Origin: Prevotellaceae bacterium
GTDB taxonomy: Bacteria > Bacteroidota > Bacteroidia > Bacteroidales > UBA932
Direction: 5' to 3'
Length of the DNA: 35,355 nt
Assembly (NCBI GenBank): GCA_031258755.1
Contig: JAIRMK010000146.1
Span: 1 to 35,355, forward strand
Positions 8,602-14,327 of this stretch are shown piece after piece. The notes under the pieces were generated by a model, which had not been told where the DNA came from, made no database searches, and saw nothing but the letters and a program-made list of their open reading frames with translations. A program made the position numbers and the translations under genes. Numbering within the stretch: the first letter of the stretch is position 1; each line of letters opens with the position of its first letter.

Positions 8602-9276
8602 TTAATCTACAAATTTATAGCCTACACCTTTTAGTGTTTTAATATATTTATCTCCAATTTTTTCACGTAATTTACGAATGTGTACGTCAATCGTTCTTTC
8701 GCCCACTACAATGTCATTTCCCCATATCGTACTGAATATTTCTTCGCGGGAAAATACTTTTTGGGGCTTTGAATAAAGGAGCGCCAGAAGCTCAAACTCC
8801 TTCTTCGGGAGTGTCAGCTGCTCTCCGTCAATGTTTACCACAAAGCGCTCGCGGTCAATGCTGACGCCCGGTGTGGTTTGTCCGGCAGGCATGCTATTCT
8901 GTTCAAAGCGTTTTAATAGCGCCTTAATTCTACTTATGAGCACTTTGGGGCGTATGGGCTTGGTGATGTAATCATCGCCTCCCGCATTAAATCCTGCGAT
9001 TTGCGAATAGTCTTCGCCGCGTGCCGTTAAGAAAGCAATGATGGTTGACGACAATTCGTCGTGCCGGCGTATTTCCTCGCAGGTGGCAATACCGTCCATT
9101 ACGGGCATCATCACATCCAATAATATAAGGTGTGGCTGTTTCTCTATGGCCAGCTGTATGCCATCAGAACCGTTGGTGGCCGTGTACACTTCATACCCTT
9201 CTTTAACCAGGGCATACGATAAAAATTCGAGAATGTCATTCTCGTCATCTACTAATAGGATTCTATAGGCGCTCAT
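8602..9276 (-). CDS. OmpR/PhoB-family response regulator
   Basis: 224 residues. Receiver domain at residues 1-120 with the acidic pocket VDDEND, phosphoacceptor Asp54 in LLDVMMPVMDG, the Thr of FLTARGE and the Lys of YITKP. The C-terminal winged helix (about 130-224) has the PhoB-type pattern LTLPKKEFELLALL, VFSREEI, RTIDVHIRKLREKIG and LKGVGYKF. No histidine kinase gene is adjacent in the window; downstream is cysteine synthase instead. The partner kinase must lie elsewhere, or the protein is an orphan. Confidence 0.92.
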   Translation of the reverse strand: MSAYRILLVDDENDILEFLSYALVKEGYEVYTATNGSDGIQLAIEKQPHLILLDVMMPVMDGIATCEEIRRHDELSSTIIAFLTARGEDYSQIAGFNAGGDDYITKPIRPKVLISRIKALLKRFEQNSMPAGQTTPGVSIDRERFVVNIDGEQLTLPKKEFELLALLYSKPQKVFSREEIFSTIWGNDIVVGERTIDVHIRKLREKIGDKYIKTLKGVGYKFVD

Positions 9277-9342
9277 AATAAATGTATTAAATATTTTTTA
9301 TCAAAAAAATAACGTTGCAAGTTAATTATTTTTTTTTATTTT

Positions 9343-9374
9343 TTTGCTAACCCTGATGTTATTTTATATCTTTG
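9343..9374 (+). promoter_or_regulatory. tRNA-Leu promoter
   Basis: TTTG at 9343-9346, a 20-nt spacer, then TATCTTTG at 9367-9374: a full Bacteroidetes consensus promoter. The tRNA begins 12 nt further on, which fits a short 5' leader. Confidence 0.8.
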
Positions 9375-9385
9375 TGCCGTTTTTA

Positions 9386-9469
9386 GCCCGGATGGTGGAA
9401 TTGGTAGACACACTAGTTTCAGGGACTAGCGGTCGCAAGGCTGTGCAGGTTCGAGTCCTGTTCCGGGCA
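9386..9469 (+). tRNA. tRNA-Leu (anticodon CAG)
   Basis: Acceptor stem GCCCGGA (9386-9392) pairs with TCCGGGC (9462-9468) with discriminator A at 9469; CCA is not encoded. The anticodon stem CTAGT/ACTAG closes a 7-nt loop TTCAGGG, giving anticodon CAG. The long variable arm and the TTCGAGTCC T-arm are typical of type II leucine tRNAs. It lies at the border between host genes and phage genes, so its 3' end is the likely attachment site. Confidence 0.95.
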
Positions 9470-9482
9470 CTTTTTCTAAGTG

Positions 9483-9516
9483 AAAGCCGTTGATTTTCAA
9501 CGGCTTTTGTTTTTTA
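9483..9516 (+). terminator. Intrinsic terminator after tRNA-Leu
   Basis: Perfect 11-bp stem, AAAGCCGTTGA (9483-9493) with TCAACGGCTTT (9497-9507), a 3-nt loop, then a T-rich run to 9516. It would end the tRNA transcript and, being A/T-flanked, may also act on the leftward phage accessory operon. Confidence 0.8.
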
Positions 9517-9555
9517 TGGGTAATAAGAGGGGTAATAAATTGGGCGAAAACATAT

Positions 9556-9858
9556 TTATGTGCTTTGAATTGATTTAAACATGTCAATCATTTCTTTTTG
9601 ACTATCAATTAACTCTGTTTGATTATTGATTATTTTAGTTTGGTTATCAATCTTTTCGGCTTGAATATTGATTAGTTTTTCCATTACTTCAATCCTTTCA
9701 AATGACGTTTTGATAATAGTTTTACAAATTTTTATTACTTCTTTATGTGGGCATTTATCGGGCAGGTCATTGATATAGCCATCTAACTGTGTTAAGCACT
9801 CATTGTCCTTTGTTTTTTTCTTTGTCGTTTTCATAGTTCGCCATTTCTTTATTTTCAT
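9556..9858 (-). CDS. Small coiled-coil protein
   Basis: 100 residues, not a family I recognise. The N-terminus is lysine-rich; residues 40-60 include HKEVIKICKTIIK. The C-terminal third is an almost perfect heptad array: AEKIDNQ, TKIINNQ, TELIDSQ, KEMIDMF, with isoleucine, leucine or methionine at the core positions. That predicts a parallel coiled coil, so the protein probably oligomerises or docks on a coiled-coil partner. It is the last gene of the leftward lysogeny operon, 14 nt after the DUF4468 gene. A second ATG at 9834 is an equally possible start. Confidence 0.6.
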   Translation of the reverse strand: MKIKKWRTMKTTKKKTKDNECLTQLDGYINDLPDKCPHKEVIKICKTIIKTSFERIEVMEKLINIQAEKIDNQTKIINNQTELIDSQKEMIDMFKSIQST

Positions 9859-9872
9859 TTATCCTAATGCCA

Positions 9873-10553
9873 TTACCAATCATCACTATCCCTATTTTTA
9901 TCTATTGAAATTGTCATTTCATCTATAAATTTAGCCATATCGGAATTGATGTAGGTGTAGAATTTATCAAATTCTTTCCCGCAGTGCTCGCAAGATAATA
10001 AACCTGTTAGAGCTCCTTTCGATTTGCAGTTTCCCTCATCTTTCCAGCCATAAATCTGCGACTGTTTTCCCTGCGCTTGGTTATAATGAGTATAAGTAAA
10101 ATTGATAATCTTATACCTATATCGCCCGTCTCTAATTTCCATGATTAGGTCGTATTCCAGATAAATGACGCGAATACATCCAGTTGTTCCGCCTGTATAT
10201 TTATTTACAATTTTTCCTATGATTTTTTTTTCTTCTTTATCAGATAATTTTAATGGCTCATCATTTTTAAATAGGGCATCAATGTTTTCAAAATTACTTT
10301 TTTTGGTGCCAAGCCATACGTTGGTTCCCTGCATATTCTTTTCTGAATTTGACCGGTTAAAATTAGCAGATTTTGTAGATAGCCATTCTTTTGCATTGTC
10401 AAAAATGTTATCAGCTGTCAGGCTATTTTTTGTCTGGACGACGCCTGAAAACACAATTTCCCCACTATCGTCCATCGGTAAATTGACCTGTGCAAATAGT
10501 GCGTTCCAAGAAATGATAGTGCTGAATAGCACTAATAGAAAAGTTTTTTTCAT
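9873..10553 (-). CDS. Secreted DUF4468-like protein
   Basis: 226 residues. The first 21 residues (MKKTFLLVLFSTIISWNALFA) form a signal peptide ending at FAQ. The mature part begins with LPMDDSGEIVFSGVVQT and continues with a segment similar in order to DUF4468 (TBP-like fold) proteins, including a YTGGTTGCIRVIYLEYDLIMEIRDGRYRYKI stretch that can be read as paired beta strands. Two Cys pairs (LLSCEHCGK) may bind metal or form a disulfide. Such proteins are common in Bacteroidetes genomes and unexpected in a phage lysogeny module, where this is probably a lysogenic conversion gene. Biochemical role unknown. Confidence 0.65.
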   Translation of the reverse strand: MKKTFLLVLFSTIISWNALFAQVNLPMDDSGEIVFSGVVQTKNSLTADNIFDNAKEWLSTKSANFNRSNSEKNMQGTNVWLGTKKSNFENIDALFKNDEPLKLSDKEEKKIIGKIVNKYTGGTTGCIRVIYLEYDLIMEIRDGRYRYKIINFTYTHYNQAQGKQSQIYGWKDEGNCKSKGALTGLLSCEHCGKEFDKFYTYINSDMAKFIDEMTISIDKNRDSDDW

Positions 10554-10589
10554 AATTTTTTGTTTTGTTAATTAATAAATCCCCTCCCC

Positions 10590-11255
10590 TTAATTTTCAA
10601 TATGTTTTTTGAATAATTGATTGATTGATTTTCTTGTGTCGTCTGGCTTGTTTTTTAATTTGAATAATGATATTTTTTTTTCATCACCGCCCAACTTGTC
10701 CTTTGTTGTAGGCGGATCTTGCGGTAATACAGATTTGACGGCCCGCAGTAATTCTTCATCGGAAAGTAAACCTCCTACGTCTTCATAAAAAATTGTTCTT
10801 ATCGTGTTAATATCAAAAGGCAAAATCGTTCCCTCTTTGGCTATACATATAAAAGGTTTTTCAATAGCATATCTATATCCATACTCGAACATTACATTGG
10901 GGTTCAATCCTGTTAAATCAATTATAACTAAATCCGATGTTTTAAGAAAATTAATTATTTCATTCGTCATGAATGCTGTGTTATAATTCGATCTGTGATA
11001 ACATTGCACATCAATATTAAAATCTTTTAGTAATAGTTGTAACACCTTAAATAATCCATCGGCATTTCTTCTTTCTGTTGTATTCTTATCACCTACCGGG
11101 GTAACAAGAAAACATACTCGTTGCCTATTGTGTGAATTAGCATTTGCGGGGTTGTTAATAGCTACCTTAGTTTCATTTATTTTTACATTTGTCATCTGAG
11201 AGTCTTTTATATCTCTGATATTCTGATTGGTTTTTATTTCTAATCTATTTTCCAT
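10590..11255 (-). CDS. Nucleoside 2-deoxyribosyltransferase/TIR-like Rossmann-fold protein
   Basis: 221 residues in three parts. Residues 8-31 form a polar, alternating motif matching the linker of the adjacent repressor. Residues 46-175 are a Rossmann-like domain with VCFLVTPVG, ERRNAD, DLVIIDLTGLNPNVMFEYGYRYA and PFDINTIRTIFY. That pattern belongs to the broad nucleoside 2-deoxyribosyltransferase-like and TIR-like group that acts on the N-glycosidic bond of nucleosides or NAD; the Glu of FEYGY is the probable catalytic acid. The last 45 residues are a flexible linker and a basic tail nearly identical to the end of the phage prohead protease. It sits 7 nt after the repressor gene. A defence or superinfection role is an inference. 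Confidence 0.65.
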   Translation of the reverse strand: MENRLEIKTNQNIRDIKDSQMTNVKINETKVAINNPANANSHNRQRVCFLVTPVGDKNTTERRNADGLFKVLQLLLKDFNIDVQCYHRSNYNTAFMTNEIINFLKTSDLVIIDLTGLNPNVMFEYGYRYAIEKPFICIAKEGTILPFDINTIRTIFYEDVGGLLSDEELLRAVKSVLPQDPPTTKDKLGGDEKKISLFKLKNKPDDTRKSINQLFKKHIEN

Positions 11256-11262
11256 AAAGATT

Positions 11263-11679
11263 TCATTTATTTATTTTTTCAATAAGACTCCATAATCTAT
11301 CGATTTCTTTATCCTTTTTATTGAGTTGTTCTTTTAATGTATCAATTAATTCACTGTTTATCTGATAATTGTTTATATGGCTATTGACAATTTTACTATT
11401 TTTCACATCTCCTACTTTTTGATTAATTTTCAGCATCTCACCTTTTCCGGTAAGTAGCCAATCAAGACTTATATCAGGTATAGACGCTGCAATGTCAATT
11501 AAAAGGTCATCCGGCACTCCGGGATATTTATTTGTTCGAGTATCAACATTGAATATCCTATTTAACCTTTGCTGCGAAACATTTTCGAGCCTTTTAGCAA
11601 ATTTAGCAACGTTTCCATTGTCAAGATTTTCAATAATTTCTTTTACTCGGCTGTTTAGATTTGGTAATTTTGTTTCCAT
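11263..11679 (-). CDS. CI-like phage repressor (XRE/HTH) without peptidase domain
   Basis: 138 residues. The N-terminal 80 residues are a Bacteroidetes-type helix-turn-helix: VAKFAKRLENVSQQRLNRIF, then YPGVPDDLLIDIAASIPDISLDWLLTGKGEM, the last phrase being typical of CI-like repressors. There is no LexA-type S24 peptidase. Residues 84-107 are a polar beta-prone motif (QKVGDVKNSKIVNS core) shared with the downstream gene, and residues 110-138 form a coiled coil, probably for dimer formation. The gene is divergent from the rightward phage genes, and a TACTGAA site lies 3 nt upstream of its ATG. Release from DNA by RecA-driven self-cleavage looks impossible, so another inducer is expected. Confidence 0.8.
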   Translation of the reverse strand: METKLPNLNSRVKEIIENLDNGNVAKFAKRLENVSQQRLNRIFNVDTRTNKYPGVPDDLLIDIAASIPDISLDWLLTGKGEMLKINQKVGDVKNSKIVNSHINNYQINSELIDTLKEQLNKKDKEIDRLWSLIEKINK

Positions 11680-11681
11680 AT

Positions 11682-11697
11682 TACTGAAATGTTTGTA
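11682..11697. promoter_or_regulatory. Putative repressor operator, copy 1
   Basis: The 16-nt sequence TACTGAAATGTTTGTA here is repeated exactly at 12566-12581. It lies 3 nt upstream of the repressor ATG and touches the -33 box of the divergent promoter, as expected of an operator. Confidence 0.55.
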
Positions 11698-11721
11698 TTT
11701 TTATTTTTTTCTGTATCTTTG
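11692..11721 (+). promoter_or_regulatory. Rightward promoter opposite the repressor
   Basis: TTTG at 11692-11695, an 18-nt spacer, TATCTTTG at 11714-11721; the spacer is 1-2 nt shorter than the usual one. The next ATG (11739) is 17 nt downstream. It overlaps the putative operator at 11682-11697. Confidence 0.6.
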
Positions 11722-11738
11722 CAAAAATTTTAATTCAA

Positions 11739-11975
11739 ATGAAAGACACTATTGTTTTTTGGATTAATGTAGGGGCTGCGACTATGGCGGTATTTATTTT
11801 TCTCTCTGAATTTACCGGAATATTTCGTCCCATCGTCAAGTATTGGTTTTGGCCACGAGTTCTGCATCCTATTATTAAAATTTTGGTTTATATTTTTCAA
11901 TGGCTTCTTGTATTATCATGTTGCTTTGTTTTATCTTTTCCTCGCGGAAAAAATAAAAATCATTCCATCCAATAA
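11739..11975 (+). CDS. Small membrane protein
   Basis: 78 residues with two hydrophobic helices: IVFWINVGAATMAVFIFL (about 5-22) and IKILVYIFQWLLVLSCCFVLSF (about 46-67), ending in a short basic tail. No family recognised. It is the first gene from the promoter facing away from the repressor, so it would be expressed on induction or lightly in the lysogen. Position and size resemble small phage membrane proteins that alter the host envelope, but no function can be read from the sequence. Confidence 0.6.
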   Translation: MKDTIVFWINVGAATMAVFIFLSEFTGIFRPIVKYWFWPRVLHPIIKILVYIFQWLLVLSCCFVLSFPRGKNKNHSIQ

Positions 11976-11986
11976 AATAATTTGTT

Positions 11987-12160
11987 ATGAGAGATTTTTT
12001 TCATGTTGTCTCTAAATTTTCCTTTAAAGATGCTTTTTATTCCATGTTTCATTTTAACAGTGCAACAGAAAAGCAGCATTTTGATGAATTATTATTTATA
12101 AATGGCACATCTATATTAATATCACTTTCAGCGATATTAATAGTGATAATATCGAAATAG
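11987..12160 (+). CDS. Short membrane peptide (57 residues)
   Basis: ATG at 11987 to TAG at 12158-12160, 11 nt after the preceding gene. The N-terminal half is polar with many Phe residues (MRDFFHVVSKFSFKDAFYSM); the last 21 residues, FINGTSILISLSAILIVIISK, form a single transmembrane helix. Its 3' end overlaps the 3' end of the opposite-strand gene by 50 nt, and both overlapping segments encode a membrane helix. Same-strand spacing and size support a real gene, but it is short and unmatched. Confidence 0.42.
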   Translation: MRDFFHVVSKFSFKDAFYSMFHFNSATEKQHFDELLFINGTSILISLSAILIVIISK

Positions 12161-12518
12161 CTATTGCTATATACGATACGTATCTCGTATGTTTATAATA
12201 CTTAATAGGCTCCTTGACGCTTTTGGCCTTGTCTTTTAAAAACTGGCTATACCCTTTCTTTTTATACAGAAGCCCAAGAGATGTTATCTCTATATCTGTC
12301 ATATACCTGTCAATAACATCATATATTATTAATCCGTCTCTTGACAGTGTGTTTAAAACATTGTTTAAATCATTACTATTCAAGCTGCCTATTGTTTTTT
12401 CAATGTCTTTAGCTTTAATAGTGCCATGTTTTGCGAGTTCGATAATTAATCTATCGCACAATTTAATTTTTTCTTTTATTCCCATATTTTCATAAAAAAT
12501 TTTCTCACTAATTATCAA
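12111..12518 (-). CDS. Winged-helix protein with C-terminal membrane anchor
   Basis: 135 residues. Residues 13-85 look like a winged helix: KIKLCDRLIIELAKHGTIKAKDI, LNNVLNTLSRDGLIIYD, then a wing region with DIEITSLGLLYKKKGY. The last 20 or so residues (YIAIAISILSLLISLKVILI) are one transmembrane helix, leaving the DNA-binding part in the cytoplasm. A tail-anchored DNA-binding-like fold in a lysogeny module could sense the membrane or tether DNA or RNA. A second ATG at 12485 is possible. The gene is transcribed opposite to its neighbours from the region that also holds the rightward leader promoter. Confidence 0.6.
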   Translation of the reverse strand: MIISEKIFYENMGIKEKIKLCDRLIIELAKHGTIKAKDIEKTIGSLNSNDLNNVLNTLSRDGLIIYDVIDRYMTDIEITSLGLLYKKKGYSQFLKDKAKSVKEPIKYYKHTRYVSYIAIAISILSLLISLKVILI

Positions 12519-12544
12519 CCACTTATAAAATATTTTACAAAATA

Positions 12545-12581
12545 TTCAGTAAAAATTTGCATAAATACTGAAATGTTTGTA
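12545..12581. promoter_or_regulatory. Putative repressor operators, paired sites
   Basis: TTCAGTA (12545-12551) and its inverted copy TACTGAA (12566-12572), 14 nt apart, flank the -33 box of the leader promoter. The second copy is part of the exact 16-nt match (12566-12581) to the site next to the repressor start. Confidence 0.6.
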
Positions 12582-12587
12582 ATTTTG
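12556..12587 (+). promoter_or_regulatory. Early leader promoter
   Basis: TTTG (12556-12559), a 20-nt spacer, TAATTTTG (12580-12587): full consensus. The transcript would start near 12594, just before the first helix arm of the leader RNA. Confidence 0.75.
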
Positions 12588-12593
12588 CACTCA

Positions 12594-12716
12594 GTTTCGT
12601 CCCCATGTTAAGAACAGACGAATAAAATAGGGGTGTGCCTGCAAAGCCGCCCATGAGGACACAAGAGAGAGAACTGACGTGGGGACGTAAAGGCTCAATC
12701 TTGTGTCCTTTTTTTT
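12594..12716 (+). ncRNA. Structured phage leader RNA with interleaved helices (pseudoknot or attenuator)
   Basis: Two long helices alternate along the RNA. Helix A pairs 12598-12610 with 12675-12687: 13 bp, 11 Watson-Crick and two G-U. Helix B pairs 12656-12666 with 12699-12709: 11 perfect Watson-Crick pairs. The order A, B, A', B' means arm A' lies in the loop of B, so both can form at once only as a pseudoknot. Helix B is followed by eight U residues (12709-12716), an intrinsic terminator. A consensus promoter sits just upstream, and the Rha gene follows with no other visible promoter. This may be a free small RNA of about 120 nt or a leader controlling read-through into the early operon. 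I recognise no known RNA family. Confidence 0.65.
12656..12716 (+). terminator. Intrinsic terminator in the leader RNA
   Basis: An 11-bp stem (12656-12666 with 12699-12709), a 32-nt loop and eight T residues. The loop is long for a simple terminator and contains the distal arm of another helix. Confidence 0.65.
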
Positions 12717-12761
12717 AATGATGTAAAGGTAGTGAAAATAGATGAATTAACAAAGAAAAAA

Positions 12762-13328
12762 ATGAACGACATGGAAAATTTAGTAATCATTCAGGATGGG
12801 CAACCGGTCACGAGTAGCCTGCTGGTAGCCGAAGTGTTCGGAAAACGTCATGTTGACGTTCTTAGGGATATTCGGAAATTGCATTGTTCCGAGCATTTCC
12901 GTGTACGCAATTTTGCGTCATTGGTGGAAATGAAAGAGTTGCCACAGGGCGGAGCTTCAAAAGCCGAGTGTTATGTAATGACAAAAGATGGATTTACCTT
13001 TTTAGTTATGGGCTATACAGGAGCGAAAGCGAGCGAGTTTAAAGAAAGGTACATTGCCGAATTCAATCAAATGGAGCGCACACTACAAAGCGGCATCGCC
13101 CTGCGGGTGGCCGCTGTTGAGGAAAACATCAAGCGGCGTTACCTGCTCACCAAAGAACTGCGGGATGTGAACGCGCAAATAAACGAGTTGATGAAACGGC
13201 ACAAATCAATCACAAAAGAGATGCGCGAAATTGATAACGAAGATTTTGCACAACTGTCGCTATTCCCGAAATACGATCCACACACACTCAAAGGTGCGTT
13301 CCCTAACAAGGAGAAAATGCCGAAATAA
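12762..13328 (+). CDS. Rha family phage regulatory protein
   Basis: 188 residues from ATG 12762; an ATG at 12771 (MENLVIIQDG) or a GTG at 12732 could also serve. The Rha domain spans the first 110 residues: PVTSSLLVAEVFGKRHVDVLRDIRKL, then CYVMTKDGFTFLVMGYTGAKASEFKERYI and FNQME. Rha proteins are early phage regulators; the P22-type Rha interferes with infection when host IHF is absent. The C-terminal 80 residues are helical and charged and differ from the KilA-C and ORF6C domains usually attached. It is the first gene after the structured leader RNA. Confidence 0.85.
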   Translation: MNDMENLVIIQDGQPVTSSLLVAEVFGKRHVDVLRDIRKLHCSEHFRVRNFASLVEMKELPQGGASKAECYVMTKDGFTFLVMGYTGAKASEFKERYIAEFNQMERTLQSGIALRVAAVEENIKRRYLLTKELRDVNAQINELMKRHKSITKEMREIDNEDFAQLSLFPKYDPHTLKGAFPNKEKMPK

Positions 13329-13340
13329 CACCTTAATACT

Positions 13341-13529
13341 ATGAAAAACGAAACAATCACTAACAACTCAAAACTCCGTCGGGATTTAGTCGTAAGGATA
13401 TTGAGGCATACGCACTGTAAGGCAAGCGAATTTAACCCGAATTTAGTTGTAGAACAGGCGCATGTATTGGAAGAATTTATTATTGAACGCAACCACCGCA
13501 GTGGCAGCGACGCGGCGGGAGCAAACTAA
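13341..13529 (+). CDS. Small hypothetical phage protein
   Basis: 62 residues, no family recognised. Composition is mixed and charged, with a probable helix LRRDLVVRILRH and another VVEQAHVLEEFIIER. It starts 12 nt after the Rha gene and ends 19 nt before the next start, a tight early-operon spacing that supports expression. Confidence 0.5.
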   Translation: MKNETITNNSKLRRDLVVRILRHTHCKASEFNPNLVVEQAHVLEEFIIERNHRSGSDAAGAN

Positions 13530-13548
13530 AAAAATTGAGAGGGGCACT

Positions 13549-13944
13549 ATGAGAACAAGTAAAAGGCTTGAAAAGAACACCTTAAATGATAATAGGGAGA
13601 GTAAAAACGTGAAATTTTCGATTATTAAAATAAATGAGCTGAATGGATTGCTTAAAAAGCAGCACGAAGAATTAAGGGCGGACATAGAGGCTTTGTTATT
13701 GTCCAAACTGAACTCCCAGATTGTGGAGGGTTTTTGTAACCGTTTTTACGATGTGTTTGTGTCGCCCACAGAGGTGGCAAACATGCACGGAGTGTATAAA
13801 GATACGGTCATAGCATACATAAAGGACGGAGCGATAGCTGCCGAACAATCCCAAAAATATGGTGATTATCATATCCGGTTAAGCGATGCCCTGCTGCTTG
13901 ATTTTAAAGAAATGCGGAAGCAATTAAGACGAAAACAATCATAA
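13549..13944 (+). CDS. Excisionase-like helix-turn-helix protein
   Basis: 131 residues from the ATG at 13549, which follows a purine-rich GAGAGGGG stretch; a longer reading from 13462 would overlap the preceding gene. The N-terminus is a charged helical region (INELNGLLKKQHEELRADIEALLLSKL). The C-terminal 60 residues resemble a MerR/excisionase-type HTH: FVSPTEVANMHGVYKDTVIAYIKDGAIAAEQSQKYGDYHIRLSDAL, the usual phrase order of these helix-wing domains. It probably binds DNA in early regulation or excision; no integrase is visible in this window. Confidence 0.65.
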   Translation: MRTSKRLEKNTLNDNRESKNVKFSIIKINELNGLLKKQHEELRADIEALLLSKLNSQIVEGFCNRFYDVFVSPTEVANMHGVYKDTVIAYIKDGAIAAEQSQKYGDYHIRLSDALLLDFKEMRKQLRRKQS

Positions 13945-13949
13945 AAAAT

Positions 13950-14327
13950 ATGAATATGGAAAACAAACAAAACGCCGGAACAGGGAAGAACAGTACCGAA
14001 GCTGGAATGCAAGCGGGGCAAAACACCGCATGGAGAGAATTTCGAGAACAAGTATTAAAGGATAAAATGGATAGTGTAATTAAGTGTGTTGGTGAGCTTT
14101 TTGATTTTGGCGGGTTAAGTATGCTTGTTGAGCGTTTGTGTTATTACATTGACGACACTCTTCATGAACTTACAGAAGAAGACAAAGACGGCGGAAGCGA
14201 AGGAAAAGAATTTACAAAGAGCAAACATAACGCCATTTTTGAATTAACCTATATGATAAGACATCTGAGCAAACTATATGAGGAATATGGGTATTTTAAA
14301 TCGGTGGAAAAACATGAAAAACAATAA
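13950..14327 (+). CDS. Hypothetical phage protein, paralogue of the next at the N-terminus
   Basis: 125 residues; not recognised. A low-complexity N-terminus (NKQNAGTGKNST) is followed by a helical region with WREFREQVLKDKMDSVIKCVGELFDFGG and a second helix set ending IRHLSKLYEEYGYF. A second ATG at 13956 is possible. The N-terminal phrase recurs in the next gene (NKNTATGKKHST), at both protein and DNA level, suggesting partial duplication. It overlaps the next gene by 14 nt. Confidence 0.55.
   Translation: MNMENKQNAGTGKNSTEAGMQAGQNTAWREFREQVLKDKMDSVIKCVGELFDFGGLSMLVERLCYYIDDTLHELTEEDKDGGSEGKEFTKSKHNAIFELTYMIRHLSKLYEEYGYFKSVEKHEKQ

Noticed and set aside
9518-9538. GGGTAATAA direct repeats considered as a CRISPR start
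   Set aside because: Only two 9-nt copies, 12 nt apart in register; no spacers or cas genes.
12594-12716. Leader RNA as a type III toxin-antitoxin RNA (ToxIN-like)
   Set aside because: Such antitoxins are tandem repeats of a short pseudoknot next to an endoribonuclease gene; neither is present.
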